A stretch of 64,000 nt of DNA from Mycolicibacterium sp. HK-90 (lineage in GTDB: Bacteria; Actinomycetota; Actinomycetes; Mycobacteriales; Mycobacteriaceae), in contig NZ_CP129613.1 of assembly GCF_030486405.1 (NCBI RefSeq), positions 1,240,001-1,304,000 of the forward strand, written 5' to 3'. The position numbers were made by a program, and so were the translations under genes. The notes under the pieces are model-generated. The model was not told the DNA's origin and made no database searches. It saw only the letters and a program-made list of their open reading frames with translations. This document shows, piece after piece, positions 52,122-61,155 of this stretch; position 1 is the stretch's first letter; every line of letters starts with the position of its first letter.

Positions 52122-52300
52122 CGCATGGTCCTTCCTCGCGCCACATATCGCGACTGACTAACCGAACGGGCAGATGAAGCTCCGGTCGATCCGATTCCAA
52201 CCGCAGCAGTTTCGGGCGATGCGGTAACGCAACACTGCGATGTGAACTACATCTCAACCTGGGTATACGGCTTAGTCAACGGACAGTGCTGCACATGGAA

Positions 52301-52314
52301 GTGCATAGATGCAC
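52301..52314. promoter_or_regulatory. Probable LysR operator, site 2
   Basis: GTGCA-TAGA-TGCAC, the same half-sites and spacing as at 48285-48298, about 180 nt upstream of the permease start. A second overlapping pair, TGCAC-N6-GTGCA, lies at 52290-52305. Confidence 0.55.
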
Positions 52315-52418
52315 ATCGTCGATGCCGGCCAGGAGGGATGGTGGGCGGCCTCGTTCGAGACCCCCAATTCGTCAGTTACGACAAGGGATTTCGAGGTGTG
52401 GAGCGCGAACCTCGCGGA

Positions 52419-54041
52419 TCAGCCCTCGGCGGCCACCAGGGACCCGAGCTTGATGTCGGGGTTGTCGCGCTGGAAACCCTCCAGCCGCCACGGCGTGGAG
52501 AACAACACGAGCATGACGCCGTCGGTACGGGTCAACACCTCGCAGGACACCTGACGGTTCACGTACTCGGCGTCCTCGGGCGAGACGACCCGCGCCACCT
52601 GATACGGCAGGTTCTCCAGGGCGATCGGTGCGCTCAGCTCGGTGGCCATCCGGTGCGCGGCGACCTCGAACTGCATCGGCCCGACCGCGGCGAACACCGG
52701 CGCCTGCTCGCCGCGCTTGTCCGAGCGCAGCACCTGCACGACACCTTCCTGCTCGAGCTGCTCGATGCCCTTGCGGAACTGCTTGTGCTTGCTCGGGTCG
52801 GTGCCGCGGGCCACCGCGAAGTGCTCGGGGGAGAAGCTCGGAATCGGCGGGTACGCCACCGGGACGTCGCGGTACAGCGTGTCGCCGGGGCGCAGCGCGG
52901 CGGCGTTGGCCAAGCCGATCACGTCGCCGGGCCAGGCGTCGTCGAGCGTCGAACGCTGCTGGCCGAACACCGACTGCGCGTACTTGGTCACGAACGGCTT
53001 GCCGGTGGCGGCGTGGGTGAGCACGTCGCCACGCTCGAACGTGCCCGACACCACCCGCGCGTAGGCGATGCGGTCGCGGTGCGAGGTGTCCATCCCCGCC
53101 TGCACCTTGAACACGAACGCGCTGAACGGCGACTCCACCGCCCGGCGGTTCCCGTCGACGTCGAGCGATCCGCTCGGCGCCGGGGCCAGCTCGACCAGCA
53201 CGTCGAGCAGCTGGTTCACGCCGAAGTTCAGCGCAGCCGAGGTGAACAGCACCGGTGAGGACTCACCGGACAGGAAGGTCTCCCGGTCGTAGTCGGACCC
53301 GTCGGCCGACAGCAACTCGGATTCCTCGACCGCGGTGTCCCAGTCATCGCCGGCGGCGGCATGCGCGTCGGCGGCGGCGATGTGCTCCTCGGGCGCGGCG
53401 GTGGCACCACCCGCGGTGCGGGTGAACCGGATGAACTTGGTCTGCCGACGATCCATCACGCCCTTGAAGTCACCCGCGATGCCGACCGGCCAGGTCAGGG
53501 GAGTGGTGCGCAGCCCGATCCGCTCGTGGATCTCGTCCATCAGCTCCAGCGCGTGCCGGCCCGGGCGGTCCCACTTGTTGATCACCGTGATGATCGGGAT
53601 GCCGCGATGCTTACACACCTGGAACAACTTGAGGGTCTGCGGTTCAAGGCCTTTCGCGGCGTCGATGAGCATCACCGCACAGTCCACCGCCGTCAGCACC
53701 CGGTAGGTGTCCTCGGAGAAGTCGGCGTGCCCGGGGGTGTCGAGCAGGTTGATGACGCAGTCGCGGTAGGGGAACTGCAACGCGGTCGAGGTGATCGAGA
53801 TGCCGCGGGCCTTCTCCATCTCCATCCAGTCCGACACCGTGGAGCGCCGGCCGGCCTTGCCGTGGATCGCGCCGGCCTCGGTGATCACCCGGGCATGCAG
53901 CGCCAGCGCTTCGGTCAGCGTCGACTTACCGGCATCGGGGTGGCTGATGACGGCGAAGGTACGGCGACGAGCCGCCTCGGCGGCGATCTTGGCAGCTTGG
54001 GCGGTGTTGGCGGCCGGGGTGGCCAGGGCGTTATCGGTCAT
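52419..54041 (-). CDS. prfC: Peptide chain release factor 3
   Basis: 540 aa, a GTPase of the translational family. G1 SHPDAGKST (about 34-42), switch II DTPGHADFSEDT, G4 NKWDRPG and the later PSGSLDV region are all typical of RF3. It recycles RF1/RF2 from the ribosome after termination. Starts at the ATG at 54041; the divergent LOG gene and the ~65-bp repeat copy B lie upstream. Confidence 0.96.
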   Translation of the reverse strand: MTDNALATPAANTAQAAKIAAEAARRRTFAVISHPDAGKSTLTEALALHARVITEAGAIHGKAGRRSTVSDWMEMEKARGISITSTALQFPYRDCVINLLDTPGHADFSEDTYRVLTAVDCAVMLIDAAKGLEPQTLKLFQVCKHRGIPIITVINKWDRPGRHALELMDEIHERIGLRTTPLTWPVGIAGDFKGVMDRRQTKFIRFTRTAGGATAAPEEHIAAADAHAAAGDDWDTAVEESELLSADGSDYDRETFLSGESSPVLFTSAALNFGVNQLLDVLVELAPAPSGSLDVDGNRRAVESPFSAFVFKVQAGMDTSHRDRIAYARVVSGTFERGDVLTHAATGKPFVTKYAQSVFGQQRSTLDDAWPGDVIGLANAAALRPGDTLYRDVPVAYPPIPSFSPEHFAVARGTDPSKHKQFRKGIEQLEQEGVVQVLRSDKRGEQAPVFAAVGPMQFEVAAHRMATELSAPIALENLPYQVARVVSPEDAEYVNRQVSCEVLTRTDGVMLVLFSTPWRLEGFQRDNPDIKLGSLVAAEG

Positions 54042-54106
54042 CTCGACTAGCGATGGTATGGGCGTTCGGGGCCAAAACCGTAATCGAGCGGCGTGGCCGC
54101 GTCGGT

Positions 54107-54171
54107 GATATCACCGGTGATATCGCGTTTCCAGACCACCTATTTGTCCCCTCTCCGGTGCTGATGTGACA
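54107..54171 (+). repeat. ~65-bp dispersed intergenic repeat, copy B
   Basis: It begins with a perfect 18-bp palindrome, GATATCACCGGTGATATC (54107-54124), then GTTTC, ACCACCTAT, TTGTC, CCGGTGCTG, and TGTGACA as in copy A. It lies between prfC (-) and the LOG gene (+), so it could hold a divergent regulatory site. Confidence 0.65.
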
Positions 54172-54224
54172 CCTGTGGTCAACAGCCGCCATCGCGGATG
54201 CGCCGGAGGGCATCATCGTTCGTG

Positions 54225-54758
54225 ATGAACATCTGCGTCTTCCTGTCCGCCGCCGACCTCGATGAGCGCTACACCGAACCCGCCCGCACCTTCGCCGAAC
54301 TCCTCGGCAGAGGCGGTCACGCACTCGTCTGGGGTGGCTCGGACAAGGGGTTGATGAAGGTCGTCGCCGACGGGGTGCAGAACAGCGGTGGCCGCCTGGT
54401 GGGAATCTCCGTCGAGTTCCTACGTCGGCAGGCCCGGACGGACGCCGACGAGATGGTGTTCGCAAAAGACCTCACCGAACGCAAGGCACAACTGCTGGCG
54501 CGCTCGGACGCGCTGGTGGTGATGGCCGGCGGGCTCGGCACCCTCGATGAGGCCACCGAGATCCTGGAACTGCGCAAGCACCGGCGGCACGACAAGCCCG
54601 TGGTGCTGCTGAACACCGCGGGCTTCTACGACGGACTGGTGATCCAGCTCCGGCGGATGGAGCAGGACGGGTTCCTGCCCGTGCCGTTGGACGAGCTGGT
54701 GTACGTCACCGAGGAGCCCGACGCGGCGATCGAATATCTGGAGCAGACCGGCCGCTGA
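54225..54758 (+). CDS. LOG-family (cytokinin-riboside phosphoribohydrolase-like) protein
   Basis: 177 aa from the ATG at 54225 (an upstream GTG at 54198 is possible). The fold motif is visible: VWGGSDKGLMKVVADG with the phosphate loop, and MAGGLGTLDEATE in the position of PGGxGTxxE, with Ala in place of Pro. LOG enzymes release a nucleobase from its 5'-monophosphate. In M. tuberculosis a LOG protein makes cytokinins. The exact substrate here is uncertain. Confidence 0.85.
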   Translation: MNICVFLSAADLDERYTEPARTFAELLGRGGHALVWGGSDKGLMKVVADGVQNSGGRLVGISVEFLRRQARTDADEMVFAKDLTERKAQLLARSDALVVMAGGLGTLDEATEILELRKHRRHDKPVVLLNTAGFYDGLVIQLRRMEQDGFLPVPLDELVYVTEEPDAAIEYLEQTGR

Positions 54759-54883
54759 CGCAACGACCCCATCACGACTTGCCCACATCCGCGAGGCGTT
54801 GCGCCGAAGGTCAGGCGTCCCGGCTACGATTGGGTCACGGATCGAGCCTCGATTCAATCCGGCCCTCGCCGAACCACATTGGA

Positions 54884-56140
54884 GTGAAGTTGACGTCTGT
54901 TCGCCGTGCCTACCTGGCGGTCGCACTAGCTGTGTTGGCCGTGTCGGGTGGTGTCGTCGTCTCGGCCCTGCCGGACTGCGTCGAGCATTGCCAGACGTTG
55001 GCCGCCCCGCCCCAGGGCGTCCCGCAGCCGTCGCCCACCGAGCCGGCCAGATTGACCATCACCCCGAGGCCCGACGCCGAGGTCGACCCGCTGGCCCGGG
55101 TGATGGTCACCGCCGACACCGGGACGGTGGCGAGCGTCAAGATGGTCAACGACGCCGGCAAGGAGATCCCCGGCGTGCTGACCCCCGACGCCAAGACGTG
55201 GAAGCCGACCACCGCGCTGGGCTACGGCCGCTCCTACACGTTGAAGGTCGACGCCCGCGGACCCGGCGGCATGCCGACCCGCAAGACCATCAACTTCACC
55301 ACCGTGACTCCCGGCTACCAGGCCCGCGTCTACCTCAACGGGACGAACTACGCCCCCCTGCAGGACGGCGCCACCTACGGCGTCGGGATGGTGATCGTCG
55401 CCCGCTTCGACGAGCCGATCACCGACAAGGCCACCGCCGAGCGCCGGATGAAGGTCGTCACCGAGCCCAAGGCGGTCGGATCCTGGAACTGGATCGACGA
55501 CCAGACCGCACACTGGCGTCCGGAGAAGTACTACGCCCCGGGCACCAAGGTCACCGTCGATGCCGGCGTCTACGGCGCCAAGCTCGGCGACGACCTCTAC
55601 GGCGCCCAGGATGAGAAGGTCTCGTTCACGATCGGCGCCTCGCATGTCTCGATCGCCGACGACACCGACAAGCAGGTCAGGGTCTACGAGAACGGCAAGC
55701 TGGTCCGCACCATGCCGACGTCGATGGGGATGGGCGGCACCGAGACCGTCGGCGGCACCACGATGAGCTTCTGGACCCCGCGCGGCGTCTACACCGTGAT
55801 GGACAAGGCCAACCCGGTGGTCATGGACTCCTCGACCTACGGCCTGCCCGTCAACTCCCGGCTCGGCTACAAGACCACCATCCCGTTCGCCACCCGCATC
55901 AGCATCGACGGCATCTACCTGCATCAGCTGAACTCGACCATCTGGGCCCAGGGCAAGGAGAACGTCAGCCACGGCTGCCTGAATCTCAGTGGCGAGAACG
56001 CCGAGTGGTTCTACAACTTCTCGGTTCCCGGCGACATCGTCGAGATCCGCAACACCGGCGGCGACCCACTCAAGCCGACCAACAACGGCGACTGGTCGGT
56101 GCCCTGGACCGAATGGGTCAAGGGCAGCGCCCTGCGCTGA
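54884..56140 (+). CDS. L,D-transpeptidase (LdtB-like)
   Basis: 418 aa from the GTG at 54884; the TTG at 54890 is the better start by spacing to GGAG. N-terminal signal segment (RRAYLAVALAVLAVSGGVVV), two Ig-like domains (about 55-275) and a YkuD catalytic domain with HQLNS and SHGCLNLSGENA, the His and Cys of the SHGCxN motif. It forms 3-3 cross-links in peptidoglycan in the periplasmic space, which dominate in mycobacteria, and is a target of carbapenems. Confidence 0.95.
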   Translation: MKLTSVRRAYLAVALAVLAVSGGVVVSALPDCVEHCQTLAAPPQGVPQPSPTEPARLTITPRPDAEVDPLARVMVTADTGTVASVKMVNDAGKEIPGVLTPDAKTWKPTTALGYGRSYTLKVDARGPGGMPTRKTINFTTVTPGYQARVYLNGTNYAPLQDGATYGVGMVIVARFDEPITDKATAERRMKVVTEPKAVGSWNWIDDQTAHWRPEKYYAPGTKVTVDAGVYGAKLGDDLYGAQDEKVSFTIGASHVSIADDTDKQVRVYENGKLVRTMPTSMGMGGTETVGGTTMSFWTPRGVYTVMDKANPVVMDSSTYGLPVNSRLGYKTTIPFATRISIDGIYLHQLNSTIWAQGKENVSHGCLNLSGENAEWFYNFSVPGDIVEIRNTGGDPLKPTNNGDWSVPWTEWVKGSALR

Positions 56141-56143
56141 CGC

Positions 56144-56845
56144 TCAGAACACCCGACGCGGTTCCGGTGACTCCTGCAGGATCGCCGGCAGGATGAACGT
56201 CTCGATGTAACTGCGCGCCACCGCGGGGTCGGTGACAGCGGGGACGGTCTTCATCAGGAAGCTCAGCGCGGTCGCAATGATGAACTGCGCCAGGTCGTTC
56301 GGGTGCAGACCGGGGCGAAACGGGGTGCCGTCCGCGACGACGGTCTCCACGGTGGACTTCACCAGCTCGGTCAACCCGCTGTCGTTGGCGATCAGCGAGG
56401 CGATCGTGCCATCGGCGGTCTGGTCGGCGATCGTGTTGAGCAGCGGATCGGAGACCAGCTCGCTCGCCACGATCACCAGACTCTCAACCAGCAGATCGAC
56501 CGGCCCGGCACCCGCGGGGATCCGGGACAGGATGGAGACCATGTGGCGCTGGGTGGTGCGCTGCACCATCGCGGCGACGAGTTCATCGCGGTTGGCGAAC
56601 TGGCGGTAGATCGCGGTGCGCGAATAGCCGGCCTCGCGAGCGATGACCTCCATCGTCGAAGCCCGGTAGCCGCGGGTGACGAAAAGGTGCTCGGCAGCGT
56701 CCATCAACACTTCGCGGGCCTGCTCGGCGGTGTTGCCGCCGCCCACTGGCCGTCCGCGGGGGCGGCGCTCTGGTGCTGACAATCGACCGTCCTGCTCGGC
56801 TGGGTGGGGGGCTCCAGTATGACCCACGGCCTCGTCCGCTGACAT
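56144..56845 (-). CDS. TetR-family transcriptional regulator
   Basis: 233 aa. HTH segment VLMDAAEHLFVTRGYRASTM, then AREAGYSRTAIYRQFANRDEL (about 45-90), with a disordered basic N-terminus. The C-terminal ligand domain has no recognisable specificity. It is transcribed toward the L,D-transpeptidase (3 nt between the stops) and diverges from the secreted hydrolase gene, which it may control. Confidence 0.9.
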   Translation of the reverse strand: MSADEAVGHTGAPHPAEQDGRLSAPERRPRGRPVGGGNTAEQAREVLMDAAEHLFVTRGYRASTMEVIAREAGYSRTAIYRQFANRDELVAAMVQRTTQRHMVSILSRIPAGAGPVDLLVESLVIVASELVSDPLLNTIADQTADGTIASLIANDSGLTELVKSTVETVVADGTPFRPGLHPNDLAQFIIATALSFLMKTVPAVTDPAVARSYIETFILPAILQESPEPRRVF

Positions 56846-56913
56846 AAGGAAACATTTTGGCCATTTTGTTCATTTTCCTGCGGTCGGCCGAAGGCGCCGG
56901 TTAGCGTGCCAGC

Positions 56914-58710
56914 GTGACCAAACCGGGGTGGGCAATTCGAGCGTTCATGGCAACGGGGTGGGGCGTCCTGGTGATCGCCCTGTGGATGGGGCTGATCGCC
57001 GGCGCGGGCTCGACCGCCCATGCTGATCCTGGTCGCGAGAAGTCAACCACGCAGTCCGACAACGACTCTGGCACGCCGGCGACACAACGGGACACATCCA
57101 CTCGCCTCGGCCCGCGCAAGCAGAAGCCCCGTCGGGTGGACGCGGCAACGGTGCGTGAACGCCCGCGGCTGTCGGTGGCCAAGTCGTCGCCCAGGCCCTC
57201 GCCGGAGTCGTCGGCGAAGCCGCCGGGCGTCCGTGACCTGGTCGACGGGATCGCCAACCGGGCACGCGTTGCGCTGACCGACGTTGTCGACCGCACACCC
57301 ATCACCCCGGCCGCGCGATCACTTCCACGCCCCAAGGACTCGGCGAAACGTGACGTACCGCAGCCGCCCGAGGTCGCCGACGTCGCCGCGGCTGACGAGG
57401 CCGCACCCGATATCGCCGATGCGATCGACACCATCACCCATCCGGTCGGCGAGACAGCGCCGCTCGCTCAAGTGAACACTGTCGTCGACCGCATCGCCAC
57501 ACAGAGCCGCGCCGCGCTCACCGACCTCACCGACCGGGTGTCGAAAGCCCCAGCCGATCAGCCGGCCACGCAACCGATCGCCCGACTCGCGGCCGCCACC
57601 GTCAGCACGCCTCTCGCCGCGCCGCGGCCCGCGCCGTTGGTGAACATCGTCGGCTCACTGGTGTTCAACGTGGTCGGCGCTGCGCTGCAGGTGTTCTCGG
57701 GTCCGCCGGTGCTCCCGCCGGGCAGTAACGTGACAGTCCGTAGCTCGACGCTCGACATGCCCGGCACCAACCAGACCGTGCGGGCCGACTGGTACTTCCC
57801 CGAGGATCTGGACTCCGCGACCGGCGTCATCTATCTGCAGCACGGCTTCATGGCCACCGGCCCGATGTACAGCTACACCGCGGCGTACCTGGCCGAGTCG
57901 ACAAACAGCATCGTCGTTGCCCCCACGTTGTCGTCAAACCTGTTCGATCCCAATGCTGAATGGATCGGCGGCGAGCCGATGCAGCAGTCCGTGGCCGATT
58001 TGTTCGCCGATGACCGATCGGAACTGACCGCGAGCGCGAGTGCGGCGGCCGGCCACCCCGTCACGCTGCCGTCCAAGTTCGTCCTGGTCGGCCATTCCCT
58101 CGGCGGCATGCTGGTCACCGGCGCCGCCGGTCGCATGGTCGACAACGGTGCGGTCGACGACCTCGCCGGGGTGGTCCTGCTCGACGCCGTGGACACCCAC
58201 CGCGACATGCCCGACGCGCTGGACCAGCTGACGGGCGCCAATTACCGTCCGGTGCTGCTCATTTCATCTGAGCGGTACGTGTGGAATCTCCATGGCACCG
58301 TCGGTGACGAACTGCAGGCCGCGCGGCCCGGAGAGTTCAACGGCGTCATGCTGGTCGGCGGGCGGCATATCGACGGTCTGCAGGGAGCCAACCCGATCTT
58401 GCAGTTCGCCGAATACCTCATCGCAGGCTTCTCGCAACCGGAGAACGTCGATGCGGTCACGACGATCTCGGCCGGCTGGATCAACGACATGTTGAACGGC
58501 ACGGACACCGGCGTGTACGGCGCACCGCAGGAGAGCATCGAGATCCCCACCTCGTCAGGCACCGCCACCGCGGTGGTGCTGCCGTTCGCGTCCGACGAAT
58601 CAGTACAGGCGACCCCGTGGGACGGCCTGGCGGAGGCGATCCTCAATGCCTTGTTCCCGTACGCGGTGTACGAACCGCTGGCCGGACAGTCTGTTGCGAT
58701 GCGCATCTGA
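56914..58710 (+). CDS. Secreted alpha/beta-hydrolase with long low-complexity N-terminus
   Basis: 598 aa, GTG start. Signal peptide (MTKPGWAIRAFMATGWGVL through AGAGSTAHAD, cleavage about residue 37). Residues 40-220 are Pro/Ala/Asp-rich and disordered. The hydrolase core shows VIYLQHGFMATG and the nucleophile elbow VGHSLGGMLV (Ser about 392), with the last His in GGRHIDG. This type is common in mycobacteria (PE/PPE-like lipase/esterase). The protein probably acts outside the membrane on an ester. It diverges from the TetR gene. Confidence 0.85.
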   Translation: MTKPGWAIRAFMATGWGVLVIALWMGLIAGAGSTAHADPGREKSTTQSDNDSGTPATQRDTSTRLGPRKQKPRRVDAATVRERPRLSVAKSSPRPSPESSAKPPGVRDLVDGIANRARVALTDVVDRTPITPAARSLPRPKDSAKRDVPQPPEVADVAAADEAAPDIADAIDTITHPVGETAPLAQVNTVVDRIATQSRAALTDLTDRVSKAPADQPATQPIARLAAATVSTPLAAPRPAPLVNIVGSLVFNVVGAALQVFSGPPVLPPGSNVTVRSSTLDMPGTNQTVRADWYFPEDLDSATGVIYLQHGFMATGPMYSYTAAYLAESTNSIVVAPTLSSNLFDPNAEWIGGEPMQQSVADLFADDRSELTASASAAAGHPVTLPSKFVLVGHSLGGMLVTGAAGRMVDNGAVDDLAGVVLLDAVDTHRDMPDALDQLTGANYRPVLLISSERYVWNLHGTVGDELQAARPGEFNGVMLVGGRHIDGLQGANPILQFAEYLIAGFSQPENVDAVTTISAGWINDMLNGTDTGVYGAPQESIEIPTSSGTATAVVLPFASDESVQATPWDGLAEAILNALFPYAVYEPLAGQSVAMRI

Positions 58711-58783
58711 CGATCGAAAATCGGTGTCTGCCGCCCTGTGGTCCCGCCCCTATCCTGGGCATAGCGCTGAACCGGGGGGTGAA

Positions 58784-59197
58784 GTGGACGAGACGCCGTC
58801 AGAGGAGTACCCGCACGAGTGGGTGCCCCGGTATGGGCCGCAAGCGCCGCAAGCGCATTTCCAGCCTTCGCACGCCACCGACCGGAAGGCCCAGAACGAG
58901 CTCGCCATCCGCATCGTGGCCGCGATCATCGGCGGTGGCGCCCTGGCGCTTTGGGGACTGATCGTGCTCTTCACGTTGAGCTCCGCGTTCTCGACGGACC
59001 CGGCGCGCGACCCACACGGTTACGGGATCGTCCTCGGGATATTTGCCTACGTGCCGGTGGGGCTGGCATGGACCTTTGTGTTGCCGTTTGTTGCGCCCAG
59101 GCGGTGGTGGTGGCGCGCCCTCGGTATCTCGGTGCTCACCTTCGTGCTGCTTACCGTGTTGGCGCTGTGGGCGCTGGACGTCTCGGGGGCCACCTGA
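58784..59197 (+). CDS. Small membrane protein, two or three helices
   Basis: 137 aa from the GTG at 58784, preceded by a G-run (GGGGGGTGA) as the ribosome site; TATCCT at 58751 could be the -10 box of its promoter. The N-terminal 45 residues are polar and rich in Pro and His; two hydrophobic hairpins (IRIVAAIIGGGALALWGLIV and GIVLGIFAYVPVGLAWTFVL, then VLTFVLLTVLALWAL) follow. No known function. Confidence 0.65.
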   Translation: MDETPSEEYPHEWVPRYGPQAPQAHFQPSHATDRKAQNELAIRIVAAIIGGGALALWGLIVLFTLSSAFSTDPARDPHGYGIVLGIFAYVPVGLAWTFVLPFVAPRRWWWRALGISVLTFVLLTVLALWALDVSGAT

Positions 59198-59359
59198 CGC
59201 TGCGTCGCGGCGTTCGCTGGCATGCCGTGCCCACTGCATTTACCAAGCTCAGCTACGCATTTTGCCGCGAAACTGTTAACCGAATTGGTGCCCCGTCTGT
59301 ATGTGATTCAGCTTACGGACGATGTACATTGTGATCGCTGTCATAGAAAGGGCGATGCA

Positions 59360-59509
59360 ATGTTGGGTGCATTTTTGGGTGTACTTCTGCTGGTGCTCGG
59401 CATCGGCGCGGTCGCCGGCGTCGTGACGGCCGTCGCCATGGGATTGCCGACCTTGGCGATCGCGATCGGCCTCATCTCGGGCGCATTTTTCGCCGGACGC
59501 GCCGTCTAG
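59360..59509 (+). CDS. Very small hydrophobic membrane protein
   Basis: 49 aa from the ATG at 59360 with AGAAAGGG 8 nt upstream, two membrane helices (LGVLLLVLGIGAVAGVVTAV and PTLAIAIGLISGAFFAGRAV). Its TAG overlaps the TAG of recD on the other strand (shared CTAG at 59506-59509). The promoter may include TACATT at about 59323. Small membrane proteins like this are common in mycobacteria and easily missed. Confidence 0.6.
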   Translation: MLGAFLGVLLLVLGIGAVAGVVTAVAMGLPTLAIAIGLISGAFFAGRAV

Positions 59510-61155
59510 CGCGTCAGCCGCTGTCGCAGGCCGGTCGCACGGACCGCCTGCCGGGCGATCGCCGCGCGTACCTCCGCTTCGGATCCCACGACGCGTACCC
59601 GCGTCTTGGCCCGGGTGACCGCGGTGTAGAACAACTCGCGCGTCAGCAACCGGGAATCTTCCGGCGGCAGCAGCACGGTCACCTCGTCGGCCTGGCTGCC
59701 CTGCGACTTGTGGATGGTCATGGCGTGCATGGTCTCCACCTCGGTGAGCCGGCCGGTGGCGAATGATCCGGAACCGCCCACCACGGCGCGCAGCCCATCC
59801 TGCGCGGCGACGGTGACACCGGTATCGCCGTTGTAGAGCTTGAGCCCATAGTCATTGGCCGTCACCAGAATCGGCCGCCCCACGTACCACTGTGCCCAGG
59901 TCGGCTCCCCGGTCGCCTCGGCCAGCCATCGCTGCGCCTGACGGTTCCACTGCGCGACGCCGAACGGGCCGTGCCGATGCGCGCACAGCAGCCGGTGCTC
60001 GTCGAGGATTTCCAGCGCCGCCCGACCGTCGCCGAGGATCGCCGCCTGCCGTAGCGCAAGAGCATGCGGCACAAGCACTTCCCGCAACCGTTCGGTCGCG
60101 CCGGTCTGCACCCACTCGACATGATCACCGCCGGCGGCCAACACCTGCACCGCTGCCGAGGCGTCCCCGGCCCGGATCGCCGACGCCAGCGCGCCGATCG
60201 ACTCACCGAACCGGTGCGAGGTGTGCAATGCCGCCACCCCGCGCGAACCCAGCCCCTCGACCAGATCGGCCAGCACCGCACCGGCCTCCACCGAGGCCAG
60301 CTGATCTGGATCACCCACCAGCAGCAGCCGAGTCTGCGGTCGCACCGCCTCCAACAACCGGGCCATCATGGTCAGCGACACCATCGACGTCTCGTCGACC
60401 ACGATCACGTCGTGCGGCAACCGGTTCGCCCGGTGATGCCGGAACCGCGACGACGTATCCGGACGCGATCCCAGCAGCCGATGCAACGTGGTGGCCTGCA
60501 GGCCCGAGAGCCGTTCGCGGTCCACGGCATCGAGCCGGTTCACCTCAAGTTGCACGGCCTCCTGAAGCCGGGCGGCGGCCTTGCCGGTCGGCGCGGCCAG
60601 CGCGATGCGCAACGACGGTTGCCCGGCCAGGGCGGCCTGCTCGGCAAGGAGCGCCAGCAACCGCGCGACCGTGGTGGTCTTGCCGGTGCCCGGCCCACCG
60701 GTCAGAACCGTCAGCCCTTGGGACAGCGCCACCTTCGCCGCAGCCCGCTGCTCTTCGAAACCCGGCGGGAACAGCCGCGCCACATCGGGCACCGAGCCGG
60801 CCGGTCGGGTGCCCACCAACGCCAGCACGTCGTCGCACACCTGTTGTTCCTCCAGCCAGTACCGGTCGAGGTACAGCAGATCCCCGAACAACCGCAGCAC
60901 CGGGGGAGTGCCCAGCAGTGGGCTGGCCGCCACCGCCGCCAACCAGGCATCGACGTCGGGCCACGGCAGCCCCGGCGCCTGGGCCTGTTCGGCCACCGAC
61001 CGCAGGTCCACACACACCGAGCCGCCGCGCAGCGCCCGCACCGCCAGCGCGAGAGCCAGGGTGACCTGGGGATCGCTCTCTTCCGCCAGCGTGCTCAACC
61101 GTTGGGCCACATGCACATCGGCGGGCTCGAGGATCTCGGCGAAGGCGTCCAACAT
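59506..61155 (-). CDS. recD: Exodeoxyribonuclease V alpha subunit
   Basis: 549 aa from the ATG at 61155, which overlaps the recB stop (TGATG); the longer frame to 61716 is recB in another phase. SF1 motifs: Walker A LTGGPGTGKTTT (about 151-162), VVDETSMVS, GDPDQLASVEAG, TIHKSQGSQADEV and YTAVTRAKTRV. RecD is the 5'-3' helicase of RecBCD. In mycobacteria RecBCD is reported to serve single-strand annealing rather than the main recombination path (recalled). Confidence 0.95.
   Translation of the reverse strand: MLDAFAEILEPADVHVAQRLSTLAEESDPQVTLALALAVRALRGGSVCVDLRSVAEQAQAPGLPWPDVDAWLAAVAASPLLGTPPVLRLFGDLLYLDRYWLEEQQVCDDVLALVGTRPAGSVPDVARLFPPGFEEQRAAAKVALSQGLTVLTGGPGTGKTTTVARLLALLAEQAALAGQPSLRIALAAPTGKAAARLQEAVQLEVNRLDAVDRERLSGLQATTLHRLLGSRPDTSSRFRHHRANRLPHDVIVVDETSMVSLTMMARLLEAVRPQTRLLLVGDPDQLASVEAGAVLADLVEGLGSRGVAALHTSHRFGESIGALASAIRAGDASAAVQVLAAGGDHVEWVQTGATERLREVLVPHALALRQAAILGDGRAALEILDEHRLLCAHRHGPFGVAQWNRQAQRWLAEATGEPTWAQWYVGRPILVTANDYGLKLYNGDTGVTVAAQDGLRAVVGGSGSFATGRLTEVETMHAMTIHKSQGSQADEVTVLLPPEDSRLLTRELFYTAVTRAKTRVRVVGSEAEVRAAIARQAVRATGLRQRLTR

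Noticed and set aside
52242..53258. Long + strand open frame (338 residues)
   Set aside because: It is the reverse shadow of prfC, with an Arg/His/Gly-rich composition and no family resemblance.
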